The translations under genes were made by a program, and so were the position numbers. Positions 27,877 to 35,368 of a DNA stretch of 64,000 bases are shown here, piece after piece. The stretch is from Spirosoma linguale DSM 74 (lineage in GTDB: Bacteria; Bacteroidota; Bacteroidia; Cytophagales; Spirosomataceae). The stretch spans positions 2,776,001 through 2,840,000 of the forward strand of contig CP001769.1 of the NCBI GenBank assembly GCA_000024525.1, written 5' to 3'. Positions within the stretch are counted from its first letter, which is position 1. Every line of letters begins with the position of its first letter. Under the pieces are notes generated by a model. It searched no databases. It was given only the letters and a program-made list of their open reading frames with translations, and had not been told where the DNA came from.

Positions 27877-29367
27877 ATGGGAAAACCTACCGGATTTTTA
27901 GAATTTACGCGCGAACTACCAAAAAAGCGCGACCCGCAGGAGCGGATTCACGACTACAAAGAGATTGAAGTTGCCTTTTCTGAACAGGATTCGCAGCGTC
28001 AGGCGGCCCGTTGTATGGACTGCGGTACGCCGTTCTGCCACAGCGGTTGCCCGCTCGGAAACATCATCCCTGAGTTCAACGACGCGGTGTACGAACAGAA
28101 CTGGGCCTATGCCTACGAGATTCTGTCGACAACGAACAACTTCCCGGAGTTTACCGGCCGTATTTGTCCGGCTCCCTGCGAAGCGTCCTGCGTGTTGGGC
28201 ATCAACAAACCACCCGTCGCCATTGAGTTCATCGAGAAATCAATAGCCGAAGTGGCCTTCGAGCGGGGGTATATAACACCCAAACCCCCCAAAGAGCGTA
28301 CGGGGAAACAGGTTGCTGTCGTTGGTTCGGGCCCTGCTGGTTTGGCAGCAGCTGCCCAGTTGAACAAAGCTGGTCATACGGTCACTGTTTTCGAACGGGC
28401 CGACCAGATCGGTGGCTTGCTCCGCTACGGTATCCCCGACTTCAAACTCGAAAAATGGACCATCGACCGTCGTCTGGCGGTAATGGAAGCCGAAGGTATC
28501 ACCTTTAAAACGGGCGTGAATGTCGGTGTTGATATGAAAGCCAATGCGTTGCTGGATCAATTTGATCTGGTCATGCTGACGGGCGGCTCGACCGTTCCGC
28601 GCGACCTGCCGATTCCGGGTCGGCACCTGAAAGGCGTTTACCCGGCTATGGAATTCCTTAGCCAGCAAAACAAACGTAACGCAAACCTACCCGTTGAGGT
28701 CGATCACCAGGGCGCCAAATATGGTGATGGCGAACTGTGGGCTACCAACAAAAACGTGGTGGTCATTGGCGGTGGCGATACCGGCTCCGACTGTGTGGGC
28801 ACCTCCAACCGGCACGGCGCGGCCAGCGTTACGCAAATCGAGCTGATGCCGATGCCGCCCAAAGACCGGGCCGAAAATACACCCTGGCCCAACTGGCCTA
28901 TGATGCTGCGCACCAGCACCTCGCACGAGGAAGGCTGCGACCGGCACTGGTCTATCAACACAAAAGAGTTCATCGGCGACGAGAATGGTAACCTGAAAGC
29001 CCTGCGCATCGTTGACCTGACCTGGAAAAACGAGAACGGCCGCATGCAGATGGTGGAACTCCCCGGCTCCGAGCGCGACATTCCCTGCGAACTGGCGCTG
29101 CTGGCTGCGGGCTTCCTGCACCCCCAGCACAACGGCCTGCTCGACGACCTGGGTGTTGAATACGACGAGCGCGGCAACGTAAAAGCCACCAACTACCAAT
29201 CGACGGTGAACCCGAAGGTATTTGCCGCTGGCGACATGCGCCGTGGGCAATCGCTGGTAGTGTGGGCCATCTCGGAAGGCCGCGAAGCCGCCCGTGCCGC
29301 CGACTGCTACCTCATGGGCGAAACCATGCTCGAAGCCAAAGCCGTGTCAATGATTGCGGTAGAGTAA
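27877..29367 (+). CDS. gltD: Glutamate synthase, small subunit
   Basis: A 496-residue FAD/NADPH-binding small subunit, which delivers electrons from NADPH to the large subunit. The N-terminal Cys-rich domain shows CMDCGTPFCHSGCPLGN and GRICPAPCEASCVLG (two 4Fe-4S cluster sites). The first Rossmann fold is VAVVGSGPAGLAAA and the second VVVIGGGDTGSDCVG; the C-terminus has AAGDMRRGQSLVVWAISEGREAA. The start at 27877 (MGKPTGF) is chosen over the upstream TTG at 27862. It is co-transcribed with gltB and ends at a terminator. Confidence 0.97.
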   Translation: MGKPTGFLEFTRELPKKRDPQERIHDYKEIEVAFSEQDSQRQAARCMDCGTPFCHSGCPLGNIIPEFNDAVYEQNWAYAYEILSTTNNFPEFTGRICPAPCEASCVLGINKPPVAIEFIEKSIAEVAFERGYITPKPPKERTGKQVAVVGSGPAGLAAAAQLNKAGHTVTVFERADQIGGLLRYGIPDFKLEKWTIDRRLAVMEAEGITFKTGVNVGVDMKANALLDQFDLVMLTGGSTVPRDLPIPGRHLKGVYPAMEFLSQQNKRNANLPVEVDHQGAKYGDGELWATNKNVVVIGGGDTGSDCVGTSNRHGAASVTQIELMPMPPKDRAENTPWPNWPMMLRTSTSHEEGCDRHWSINTKEFIGDENGNLKALRIVDLTWKNENGRMQMVELPGSERDIPCELALLAAGFLHPQHNGLLDDLGVEYDERGNVKATNYQSTVNPKVFAAGDMRRGQSLVVWAISEGREAARAADCYLMGETMLEAKAVSMIAVE

Positions 29368-29389
29368 AAGCCTGAAATAGATAAGTTGA

Positions 29390-29421
29390 AGCCCGGCGTC
29401 TGACGATGCCGGGCTTTTTTA
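29390..29421 (+). terminator. Rho-independent terminator of gltBD
   Basis: AGCCCGGC (29390-29397) pairs with GCCGGGCT (29408-29415), followed by a run of T. Confidence 0.88.
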
Positions 29422-29464
29422 TTGAATTTCTGTTGTTTATCAATCCCATTTTCACGAACTCGCA

Positions 29465-29488
29465 ACCTAATCTAAGCTTAGATTAGGT
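29465..29488. repeat. Perfect 24-bp palindrome
   Basis: ACCTAATCTAAG followed by its exact reverse complement, with no spacer. It stands at the transition from the gltBD operon to AT-rich DNA. It could be an operator, a cruciform or the scar of an element. The rest of the gap 29422-29677 is AT-rich without a recognisable gene. Confidence 0.7.
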
Positions 29489-29706
29489 ATAATTAGCACA
29501 AAATGCGATATACTTATTCTATGTCGGAAGGAATGGGCAGAGAAGGTTCGTTTTTTGGTAAAGATAAAAATTGACACGTACTACTTTGATAATCAGGCAA
29601 TTATAAAAGTTAATCGTTACTTTTTTATAAAAGAAAAGTGTGTTATTTCAATATTAAAAAGGTTCGTATATTATTAAGTTAGGCACAAATATAAGACTCA
29701 CCTCAT

Positions 29707-30174
29707 ATGCAGACAGCAATAGGAATAAGAGTAAACCCTACTCAAGTTACATATTGTGTTTTGACTGGTACAACTAACCAGTTTGAAATTAAACTGATTG
29801 ACAAAATAGTAAACCCAAAATCTTTAAATGTTCCTGAACAATTGAAGTTCATCCGTAGCACTTTATGTGATATTATTAATGAAAACCATGTAAATCTTGC
29901 TTGTATCCGAGTAACGGAATCAAATGCTCAACAAGTTTCTGTTCCTAGAATTTATATGGAAGGCGTAATTCAAGAGTTGATTGCAAGTTCAACAGTTAAA
30001 AGATATTTTATTGGACAAATTTCAAATATCAGTTCAAGACTCGGCATTGATAGAGCAGATTTTAAACCGTATGCAAATGGGCAAAAAGTATTTCTTGAAA
30101 TTGAAATTTGGAATAACTTATCACTTGAAGAAAGAGAATCATTAATGGCATCAGCGAGTGCTTTAAATTTATAA
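29707..30174 (+). CDS. RuvC/RNase H-fold-like protein of cassette 1
   Basis: A 155-residue protein with codon use and base composition unlike its neighbours. The N-terminus AIGIRVNPTQVTYCVLTG has the beta-hairpin layout of the first strands of RuvC/RNase H folds, followed by a second strand ending in an acidic residue (LACIRVTES) and a helix SVPRIYMEGVIQELIAS. The usual first catalytic Asp is replaced (GIR in place of GID), so the fold may be non-catalytic. It may resemble DUF3010 proteins. The kinase ATG follows 3 bases after its stop, so the two are translated together. Fold assignment is inference; function unknown. Confidence 0.6.
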   Translation: MQTAIGIRVNPTQVTYCVLTGTTNQFEIKLIDKIVNPKSLNVPEQLKFIRSTLCDIINENHVNLACIRVTESNAQQVSVPRIYMEGVIQELIASSTVKRYFIGQISNISSRLGIDRADFKPYANGQKVFLEIEIWNNLSLEERESLMASASALNL

Positions 30175-30177
30175 TAT

Positions 30178-31227
30178 ATGCCAATTGGATTATATACAGC
30201 AGAGCTAAACTTTGAGACTCTTAGAGAGATTGGGCAAGAAGGTAGGAATTCACAAGTATTTCTGGCTCACGATAAGCAACTTGACGGACAAATAGTTGTA
30301 AAGAAAATTGAAAAATCGAAGTTACCAAACGCCAATGAATACTATCGTGAAGCAAAAATATTATATGCCTCATCTCACCCATATGTCGTACGTGTAAATT
30401 ATGGCTGTTCTGATGCTAATTCCGTTTATATCGCTATGCCATTTTACGCAAATGGTTCATTAAAACAACTTATTGACAAAAAACATCTTTCAATTAGAGA
30501 AACAATTCGATATTCTATTCAATTCTTATCAGGATTAAACAATATTCATTCGAAAGGACTTTTGCTTTTTGACGTAAAACCGGATAATATTTTGTTGTCT
30601 GATTCGAACGAGGCCTTACTTTCTGACTTTGGTCTCAGTAAAGCAATGGATAATTTCGGTTTTGCTAATCCAGATGGAATTTATGCGAAACAGGTTCCAC
30701 CTGAAACATTTACCTCTACACAAAAAACGCTACATTTTGACATTTATCTTGCAGGTTTGACTATTTATAGATTGCTCAATGGAAACCAACATTATTATGG
30801 TCAATTGACCTTTCCAACCCAACAAGATTATGTAAACGCTATTACTGGAGGGCACTTTCCCAATAGGAACTCTTATTTACCACATATTCCTTTAAAGCTA
30901 CAAAGGATAATTAATAAGGCTCTAAATATTAACTTAGTTGACAGACATCAAAGTGTTTTAGAACTAATAAACGAACTTAGTTCTATCGATGAAAATTTAG
31001 ATTGGATTTATTCAAACGCATCAAGTATCGATACTTGGACAAAACAACTTGATGATAAAACCTATCAGATAAATTTAGACTTTTCACAACCCAAAAGTAT
31101 GAAAATGGAAAGCTTTAAGACAATTCACGCAAGCGGGAGACGAACGAAAGTAGGCGAGCATTCACATACTAGTTTGACTCAATCAAACGTTTTATCGACA
31201 CTAAAGAAAGCTTTTAAAGAACTTTGA
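30178..31227 (+). CDS. Serine/threonine protein kinase of cassette 1
   Basis: A 349-residue cytosolic Hanks-type kinase. Kinase domain about residues 12-270: Gly-loop region GQEGRNSQVFLA, ATP-binding Lys42 in VVKK, alpha-C Glu58, catalytic loop HSKGLLLFDVKPDN with Asp132, Lys134 and Asn137, and DFG Asp150. The Arg that normally precedes the catalytic Asp is Phe131, so this is a non-RD kinase, usually not controlled by activation-loop phosphorylation. The APE-like region is QVPPETF. A C-terminal Ser/Lys-rich tail of about 60 residues follows. No membrane helix or PASTA domain. It is AT-rich and lies between the RuvC-like gene and a 51-residue ORF. Confidence 0.88.
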   Translation: MPIGLYTAELNFETLREIGQEGRNSQVFLAHDKQLDGQIVVKKIEKSKLPNANEYYREAKILYASSHPYVVRVNYGCSDANSVYIAMPFYANGSLKQLIDKKHLSIRETIRYSIQFLSGLNNIHSKGLLLFDVKPDNILLSDSNEALLSDFGLSKAMDNFGFANPDGIYAKQVPPETFTSTQKTLHFDIYLAGLTIYRLLNGNQHYYGQLTFPTQQDYVNAITGGHFPNRNSYLPHIPLKLQRIINKALNINLVDRHQSVLELINELSSIDENLDWIYSNASSIDTWTKQLDDKTYQINLDFSQPKSMKMESFKTIHASGRRTKVGEHSHTSLTQSNVLSTLKKAFKEL

Positions 31228-31379
31228 AAAACAAGAAAGTCACATATAATCCGAAGGGCACTAAGCGTATTGAAAATATTACGCCAAAAATACATTTGCC
31301 AAAACAGGACCTTAATTGTAATAATATAATCATTAGGACAGATGAAGACCACTATTGGAGAATTGAAAAGAAAAAGTAA
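31224..31379 (+). CDS. Small basic protein of cassette 1, 51 aa
   Basis: A frame beginning with TTG at 31224, overlapping the kinase TGA (TTGA overlap), and ending TAA at 31377-31379. The product is 51 residues, rich in Lys, Asn and Ile, starting KNKKVTYNPKGTKRIENITP and ending YWRIEKKK. The overlap indicates translational coupling with the kinase. The stop lies four bases before the attC-like core, as expected for the last gene of a cassette. It could be a kinase partner or substrate, or chance; no family is recognised. Confidence 0.45.
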   Translation: MKNKKVTYNPKGTKRIENITPKIHLPKQDLNCNNIIIRTDEDHYWRIEKKK

Positions 31380-31383
31380 CTGT

Positions 31384-31515
31384 CCCTAACAAGGTATTTC
31401 TAAAAGCAAGGCTGAATTGTATCAGTTGGGCATTTGTGCAAGGTTCAACATTCGATCTTCGATTTACCTCTTATGTCAAAATTCTACGCCTTCGGCAATT
31501 TCAATACTGTTGTGT
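31384..31515 (+). repeat. attC-like imperfect palindrome 1
   Basis: 132 bases from CCCTAAC to GTTGTGT. Inside, AAGGC (31408-31412) and GAATT (31414-31418) face AATTC (31480-31484) and GCCTT (31488-31492), with one base between the blocks on the left and three on the right, the type of extrahelical asymmetry attC sites show. The outer part AACA..GTATT faces AATACTGTT at the right end. Confidence 0.5.
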
Positions 31516-31573
31516 GTAATCTAAAAAAAATCCACCTAAGGTTTGAACGAAAATTACAATTAGCTAAAAAAAT

Positions 31574-32101
31574 ATGAAGAAAAATGAAGAGCAAGTCGAG
31601 AAAAAACTTAGAACTATAGAAAATTGGTATGAAATACAAGAAGAACTTGTACTCCTTCTTTCTAATCTGCATGGACACGACGTTACAAGAGAAGAAGTTT
31701 TCAATGCACTATTCATTAGGTTGTCAGATAAATTTAACTTAGAATGGCCGGGAGACCTTTGGGATTTGAAAATGGATTTTGATGAGGCTTTACATTCTAT
31801 TATAGACTTTGACTTTAGAATACTAAATGAAAGTATAGTTAGCCATAGTTCACTTATTCCTGATAAATTGTTGCTAAACTATAAAGTCCGAATTAAATCC
31901 AAAGGTTTAATATGGATAATTCATATGTACGACAAGGACCCATTTCCTTCAAACCCTCATGCCCACCAACTGGAAAACAACATAAAGCTTGACTTGAGTA
32001 ATGGCAAGTGCTATAAGGTGAGACATTACATTCATACACTTGACAAAAAGGACTTGCTTCATATAAGGGAAGAAGCGAAGAAAGTTTTTATTGATCCGTG
32101 A
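31574..32101 (+). pseudogene. Unknown gene of cassette 2, 3' end cut by IS630
   Basis: The visible frame encodes 175 residues with no known family: a helical N-terminus (about residues 1-75) and a C-terminal part with the His-rich segment HMYDKDPFPSNPHAHQLENN and CYKVRHYIHTLDKKDLLHIREEAKK. The IS630 element starts at 32091, so the last residues IDP and the stop are encoded by the transposon end. Joining 32090 to 33158 (one TA copy) keeps the frame and gives a 181-residue protein ending KVFKGELPELTI, stop at 33184-33186. The truncated version loses nine residues and may still be functional. Confidence 0.65.
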
Positions 32102-32134
32102 GTAAGTTTGTAATGTGATTGCCTTTTGCTTTTG

Positions 32135-32602
32135 ATGGCAAACTACAAACAATCTGATTACGAAGCCCTTCGCCGACGCTGTATTGAACTCAGTCAGGTA
32201 GGATGGAAACAAGCAGCTATTGCTCAGGTGTTTGGCCTAACTCAGCCTTGGGTGAGTCGGACACTTAAGAAGTACAACCAGCAAGGTTTGACCGCCTTGC
32301 AAGAAGGGAAGCGAACCGGAGCACCACCCCGTTTGTCGGCTCAGCAACTGGATCTACTCGTGATTGAACTCAACAAAGGGGCGGAACATCATGGATTTAG
32401 TGGAGCCATCTGGACCCGTCCCCGAGTTAATGAAGTCATTAAGAAGCTCTTTGGTGTCAGCTATGACCCTTCTCAGGTAGGCCGTATCCTCAAGAAAGTA
32501 GGCTGGAGCCGACAGTTGCCGCAACGTAAAGCCAGTCAACAGGACGCTCAGGCAGTTACTCAGTGGCGCAGCGAACGCTTACCCGAACTTAAAAAAAGCT
32601 AA
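32135..32602 (+). CDS. IS630 transposase, N-terminal frame
   Basis: A 155-residue frame with the helix-turn-helix DNA-binding part of IS630 transposases: RRRCIELSQVGWKQAAIAQVFGLTQPWVSRTLKKY, then the second HTH/linker (TRPRVNEVIKKLFGVSYDPSQVGRILKKVGWS). It stops with TAA right after an A7 run (32591-32597). With one A fewer, ELKK continues as AKAEGRVILYIDES in the next frame. It is therefore either a broken transposase or one expressed through slippage on the A run. The ATG at 32135 is preferred to the TTG at 32126. Confidence 0.85.
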   Translation: MANYKQSDYEALRRRCIELSQVGWKQAAIAQVFGLTQPWVSRTLKKYNQQGLTALQEGKRTGAPPRLSAQQLDLLVIELNKGAEHHGFSGAIWTRPRVNEVIKKLFGVSYDPSQVGRILKKVGWSRQLPQRKASQQDAQAVTQWRSERLPELKKS

Positions 32603-33143
32603 AGCCGAGGGGCGCGTTATCTTATATATTGATGAATCAGCGTGTTATCTATTGCCTTTTGTGGCCCACACTTGGGCACCTTGCGGACAGACACCGGTCT
32701 TAATGGAGCAAGCGGGGCGGACTCATTTGAGCTTAATTGCGGCCATTGCTGCGAACGGTCAAATTTATGTGGCAGGTCAAAACCAGGCATTCACTAGTGA
32801 AGATATAGTATGGTTTTTAAAACTACTCTGTGGGCGTTATCGCAAACGGAACCTGCTGATTATTTGGGATGGCGCAGCAATCCATCGTAGCAACGTCGTT
32901 AAAGAGTTACTTCGTGAACGCCTTGGCCGAATGCATCTGGAACGCTTACCCGCTTATAGTCCGGAGCTAAATCCAGTTGAACTGCTATGGAGTCAATTGA
33001 AAAGAAACTTAAAAAACAAAGCGTTCACAAGCTTGGACGAACTGACTGTAGCTGTTCTTGAGCAAACCAAGCGACTAGAGAAGGACCCTAAATCAGTAAA
33101 AGCCTTCTTCAATAAAAAGGAAATAGCGTTTATTACAGACTAA
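32592..33143 (+). CDS. IS630 transposase, catalytic frame
   Basis: The frame that continues after the A7 run encodes the DDE catalytic domain. Catalytic residues: Asp in VILYIDESACY, Asp in LLIIWDGAAIH, and Glu in YSPELNPVELLW. It runs to a stop at 33143, about 12 residues after FNKKEI. Its own ATG-like starts lie after the first Asp, so it must be expressed as a fusion with the preceding frame to be active. Coordinates mark the first codon after the putative shift. Confidence 0.8.
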   Translation, partial: KKAKAEGRVILYIDESACYLLPFVAHTWAPCGQTPVLMEQAGRTHLSLIAAIAANGQIYVAGQNQAFTSEDIVWFLKLLCGRYRKRNLLIIWDGAAIHRSNVVKELLRERLGRMHLERLPAYSPELNPVELLWSQLKRNLKNKAFTSLDELTVAVLEQTKRLEKDPKSVKAFFNKKEIAFITD

Positions 33144-33194
33144 TTCACGAATCAATAAAGGGGAACTACCAGAACTGACAATATAAAGGGCAGC

Positions 33195-33257
33195 ACACAA
33201 CAGTGGGCTTGGCACAATACGGAATGCCCTACCTGCACTAAGCTCTATTCGTTATAA
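33195..33257 (+). repeat. attC-like imperfect palindrome 2
   Basis: 63 bases from ACACAAC to GTTATAA, beginning eight bases after the restored stop of the cassette 2 gene. GGGCTTGG near the left end faces CTAAGCTC near the right end. ACACAAC is the exact complement of the GTTGTGT core at the left edge of cassette 2. Confidence 0.45.
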
Positions 33258-33294
33258 TCTCCCGTAAAACCTACTTCCAAGGCCTCAAGAACAA

Positions 33295-34044
33295 ATGAAC
33301 CGCCCCCTAAACTATAAACTCACAAAGCCAGACGATTCTTTGGCCGAGTTTGTTTATTGTTTTTCGTCGTTGCAAAATCTGTCGGCCAGCCACGAAGCGG
33401 TGATTATTCCAAATGGGAAAATTGATTTGATGTTTTCAAAAACTGCGGATGACCAGCTTCGCATTTCGTTGTTGGGTCTGGAAACGAAGCCTAAATATGC
33501 CCGGCAGGATGTGTCAAATTTCTTTTCCATCAGTTTCAATCCGCTTGCGGTAGAGTATATTTTCAGGTTTCCCATCGCCGACATTCTGGATAACGGAAAA
33601 CTCCTACCCGCTGGCTTTTGGGGATTTAACCCCAATGATCTGAACGATTTCGATACGTTTTGTACCAAAGCTTTCGAAAAAATCTACTCCCTGTTGCCAA
33701 TCGACATTGACGAACGGAAGCGTAAGTTGTTCAACCTGATTCAGCGCACCAACGGCGAGGGGTCCATCAAAGAAATTGCCGAAGCGGTGTCGTGGAGCGA
33801 ACGGCAGATCAACCGCTACTTTAATCAGCAATTTGGCCTTTCGTTAAAAGCCTATTGCACCATCCTACGTTTTCAGGCGTCGCTGCCCCACATTAAGGGA
33901 GGTACACTCTTTCCGCAGCTTAACTTTACCGACCAGCCGCACTTCATCAAGGAGATCAGGAAGCTTTCGGGTGTTTCACCAAAAGAGCTATTCAAAAACC
34001 AAAACGACCGATTTTTACAATTCCTCGTCTACGACAACCCGTAG
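33295..34044 (+). CDS. AraC-family transcriptional regulator
   Basis: A 249-residue regulator. Residues 1-140 form an unnamed sensory domain (LAEFVYCFSSL, IIPNGKIDLMF, ISFNPLAVEYIFRFP) seen in many AraC proteins of this phylum. Residues 150-245 are the AraC HTH: KEIAEAVSWSERQINRYFNQQFGLSLKAYCTILRFQ and then LNFTDQPHFIKEIRKLSGVSPKELF. The gene following 18 bases later encodes the Tet(X)-like monooxygenase, so it probably controls it. It is the first chromosomal gene after the AT-rich block. Confidence 0.88.
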   Translation: MNRPLNYKLTKPDDSLAEFVYCFSSLQNLSASHEAVIIPNGKIDLMFSKTADDQLRISLLGLETKPKYARQDVSNFFSISFNPLAVEYIFRFPIADILDNGKLLPAGFWGFNPNDLNDFDTFCTKAFEKIYSLLPIDIDERKRKLFNLIQRTNGEGSIKEIAEAVSWSERQINRYFNQQFGLSLKAYCTILRFQASLPHIKGGTLFPQLNFTDQPHFIKEIRKLSGVSPKELFKNQNDRFLQFLVYDNP

Positions 34045-34062
34045 GTTTGTGTCATAAAACGC

Positions 34063-35229
34063 ATGTTTATGAGACTGGAACATAAAAAAATCGCGATTGT
34101 GGGTGGTGGCCCCGGTGGCCTGACCCTGGCAAAACTCTTACAGGATAAAGGCGTAACGGTTAACATATACGAACGGGATATTGATAAACATGCCCGTGTG
34201 CAGGGCTCTCCGCTCGATTTGCACGAAGAGTCAGGGTTAGCCGCGCTACGTAAGGCCGGTTTGTTGGACGAGTTCAAAAAGAATTTCCTTCCGGGTGCCG
34301 ATAAAATGGTCATTGTCAATGAACAGGCCGAGATACTGTACAGTGACCACGATACAAAAGTCCTTGACAACTTTGGCCATGTGCATTTCCGTCCTGAGAT
34401 AGACCGTGGGGCATTGCGGAAGATACTGCTGCAATCCCTGGAAGCTGAAACGATTGTGTGGAACAGTCATTTTGTTTCCATGGAAAAACAAGGCGAAGGC
34501 TGGCTGTTACATTTTAAAAACGGAACAACTGCCTACGCCGACATAGTCATTGCGGCCGATGGTGCCAACTCAAAAATTCGCCCCTACCTCACGGACATCA
34601 AGCCCTTTTATTCGGGTATCACCATGCTGGAGGGCAACATCTATAAGGCTGAAAAATCGGCACCACAGATTTTCAACCTGCTTCGTGGCGGAAAAGCAAT
34701 GGCGTTTGGGAATGAGAAAGACATCCTGATGGGGCAGAAAGCGAATGGCGAAATCGGTTTTTATATCAGCTTCAAAACCAGTGAGAACTGGGCCACTCAT
34801 AGCGGTTTGAATTTTTCGGACAAAGCACAGCTCCTGACGTGGTTTAAAGAGAAATATGCCGATTGGAGTCCCTTTTGGTACGAGTTGTTCGCGAGTGCAG
34901 AAACCCCGTTTATTCCACGCCCAATCTATTGTATGCCACTCGATCAATCCTGGGAAGCGCAGCCAAACTTGACCATGCTGGGTGATGCGGCTCACGTAAT
35001 GCCCCCCTTTGCCGGTGAGGGCGTCAATATGGCGATGCTCGATGGGCTGGAATTGAGCGAGTGCCTAACCTCCGACGAGTACGCTACAGTACAGGAAGCT
35101 ATTTCGGTTTATGAACGCAACATGCGCAAACGAGCAGCTGTAGTGGCACAGGAATCGCTTGAAAATGGCGAACGGATGCACGATAAAAACGCATTGTCGA
35201 CCATGCTGGATTTCTTCAGCGGACATTAA
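34063..35229 (+). CDS. Tet(X)-like FAD-dependent monooxygenase
   Basis: A 388-residue class A flavoprotein monooxygenase, similar along its length to Tet(X), the tetracycline-inactivating hydroxylase. Motifs: KKIAIVGGGPGGLTLAKLLQ (FAD Rossmann), GSPLDLHEESGLAALRKAGLL (in Tet(X) [21 protein letters not shown]), HFRPEIDRGALRKILLQSLE (Tet(X) has a similar EINRNDLRAILLNSLE), IAADGANSKIR, and MLGDAAHVMPPFAGEGVNMAMLDG (the GD motif). Tetracycline inactivation is possible but not shown; related enzymes act on other aromatics. The start is at 34063 or the ATG two codons downstream. It follows an AraC regulator. Confidence 0.85.
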   Translation: MFMRLEHKKIAIVGGGPGGLTLAKLLQDKGVTVNIYERDIDKHARVQGSPLDLHEESGLAALRKAGLLDEFKKNFLPGADKMVIVNEQAEILYSDHDTKVLDNFGHVHFRPEIDRGALRKILLQSLEAETIVWNSHFVSMEKQGEGWLLHFKNGTTAYADIVIAADGANSKIRPYLTDIKPFYSGITMLEGNIYKAEKSAPQIFNLLRGGKAMAFGNEKDILMGQKANGEIGFYISFKTSENWATHSGLNFSDKAQLLTWFKEKYADWSPFWYELFASAETPFIPRPIYCMPLDQSWEAQPNLTMLGDAAHVMPPFAGEGVNMAMLDGLELSECLTSDEYATVQEAISVYERNMRKRAAVVAQESLENGERMHDKNALSTMLDFFSGH

Positions 35230-35368
35230 TTTATTAGCGTTGCTTTGGCGTTGTTTTCTCCCCGTGGTATCGAAAACCCTACTTGCCGAAACAAGCCTTC
35301 CAGAATAATAAAAATTACGTTGGCGTTCAGTAGACTACTACTCGGTTTCACCTTATTCTATACAAGCA

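Larger units (their letters stand above)
32091..33155 (+). mobile_element. IS630-family insertion sequence, 1,065 bp
   Basis: Terminal inverted repeats of 24 bases (32091-32114 and 33132-33155) match at 20 positions and begin TTGATYCGTGA. Both ends are flanked by TA (32089-32090 and 33156-33157), the TA target duplication characteristic of the IS630/Tc1 group. It carries a transposase in two frames. It sits inside the cassette 2 gene. G+C is higher than in the interrupted cassette, close to that of the chromosome. Confidence 0.9.
29678..33257 (+). mobile_element. Putative two-cassette integron-like array (no integrase)
   Basis: Left boundary GTTAGGC (29678-29684) fits the GTTRRRY core. The first cassette ends with an attC-like site at 31384-31515 beginning CCCTAAC, which matches the complement of its own left core at 6 of 7 bases. 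The second cassette begins at GTTGTGT (31509-31515) and, after its gene, has ACACAAC (33195-33201), the exact complement of that core. Its site ends in GTTATAA (33251-33257). This pairing of a cassette's start with the R'' core behind its gene is the hallmark of integron cassettes. G+C is far lower than in the flanking genes. No integrase lies in the window. Inference, moderately supported. Confidence 0.5.

Noticed and set aside
30178..31227. Kinase as an envelope PknB-type cell wall regulator
   Set aside because: No transmembrane helix and no PASTA domains follow the catalytic domain.
32087..32114. Left IS end counted as coding for the end of a normal 175-residue protein
   Set aside because: The last three residues are encoded by the IS terminal repeat; the restored frame across the TA site gives a longer, uninterrupted protein.
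35230..35368. Further attC-like site after the Tet(X)-like gene
   Set aside because: No complementary GTT/AAC core pair and no bulged palindrome could be found in this gap, so the resistance-like group is not treated as part of the cassette array.
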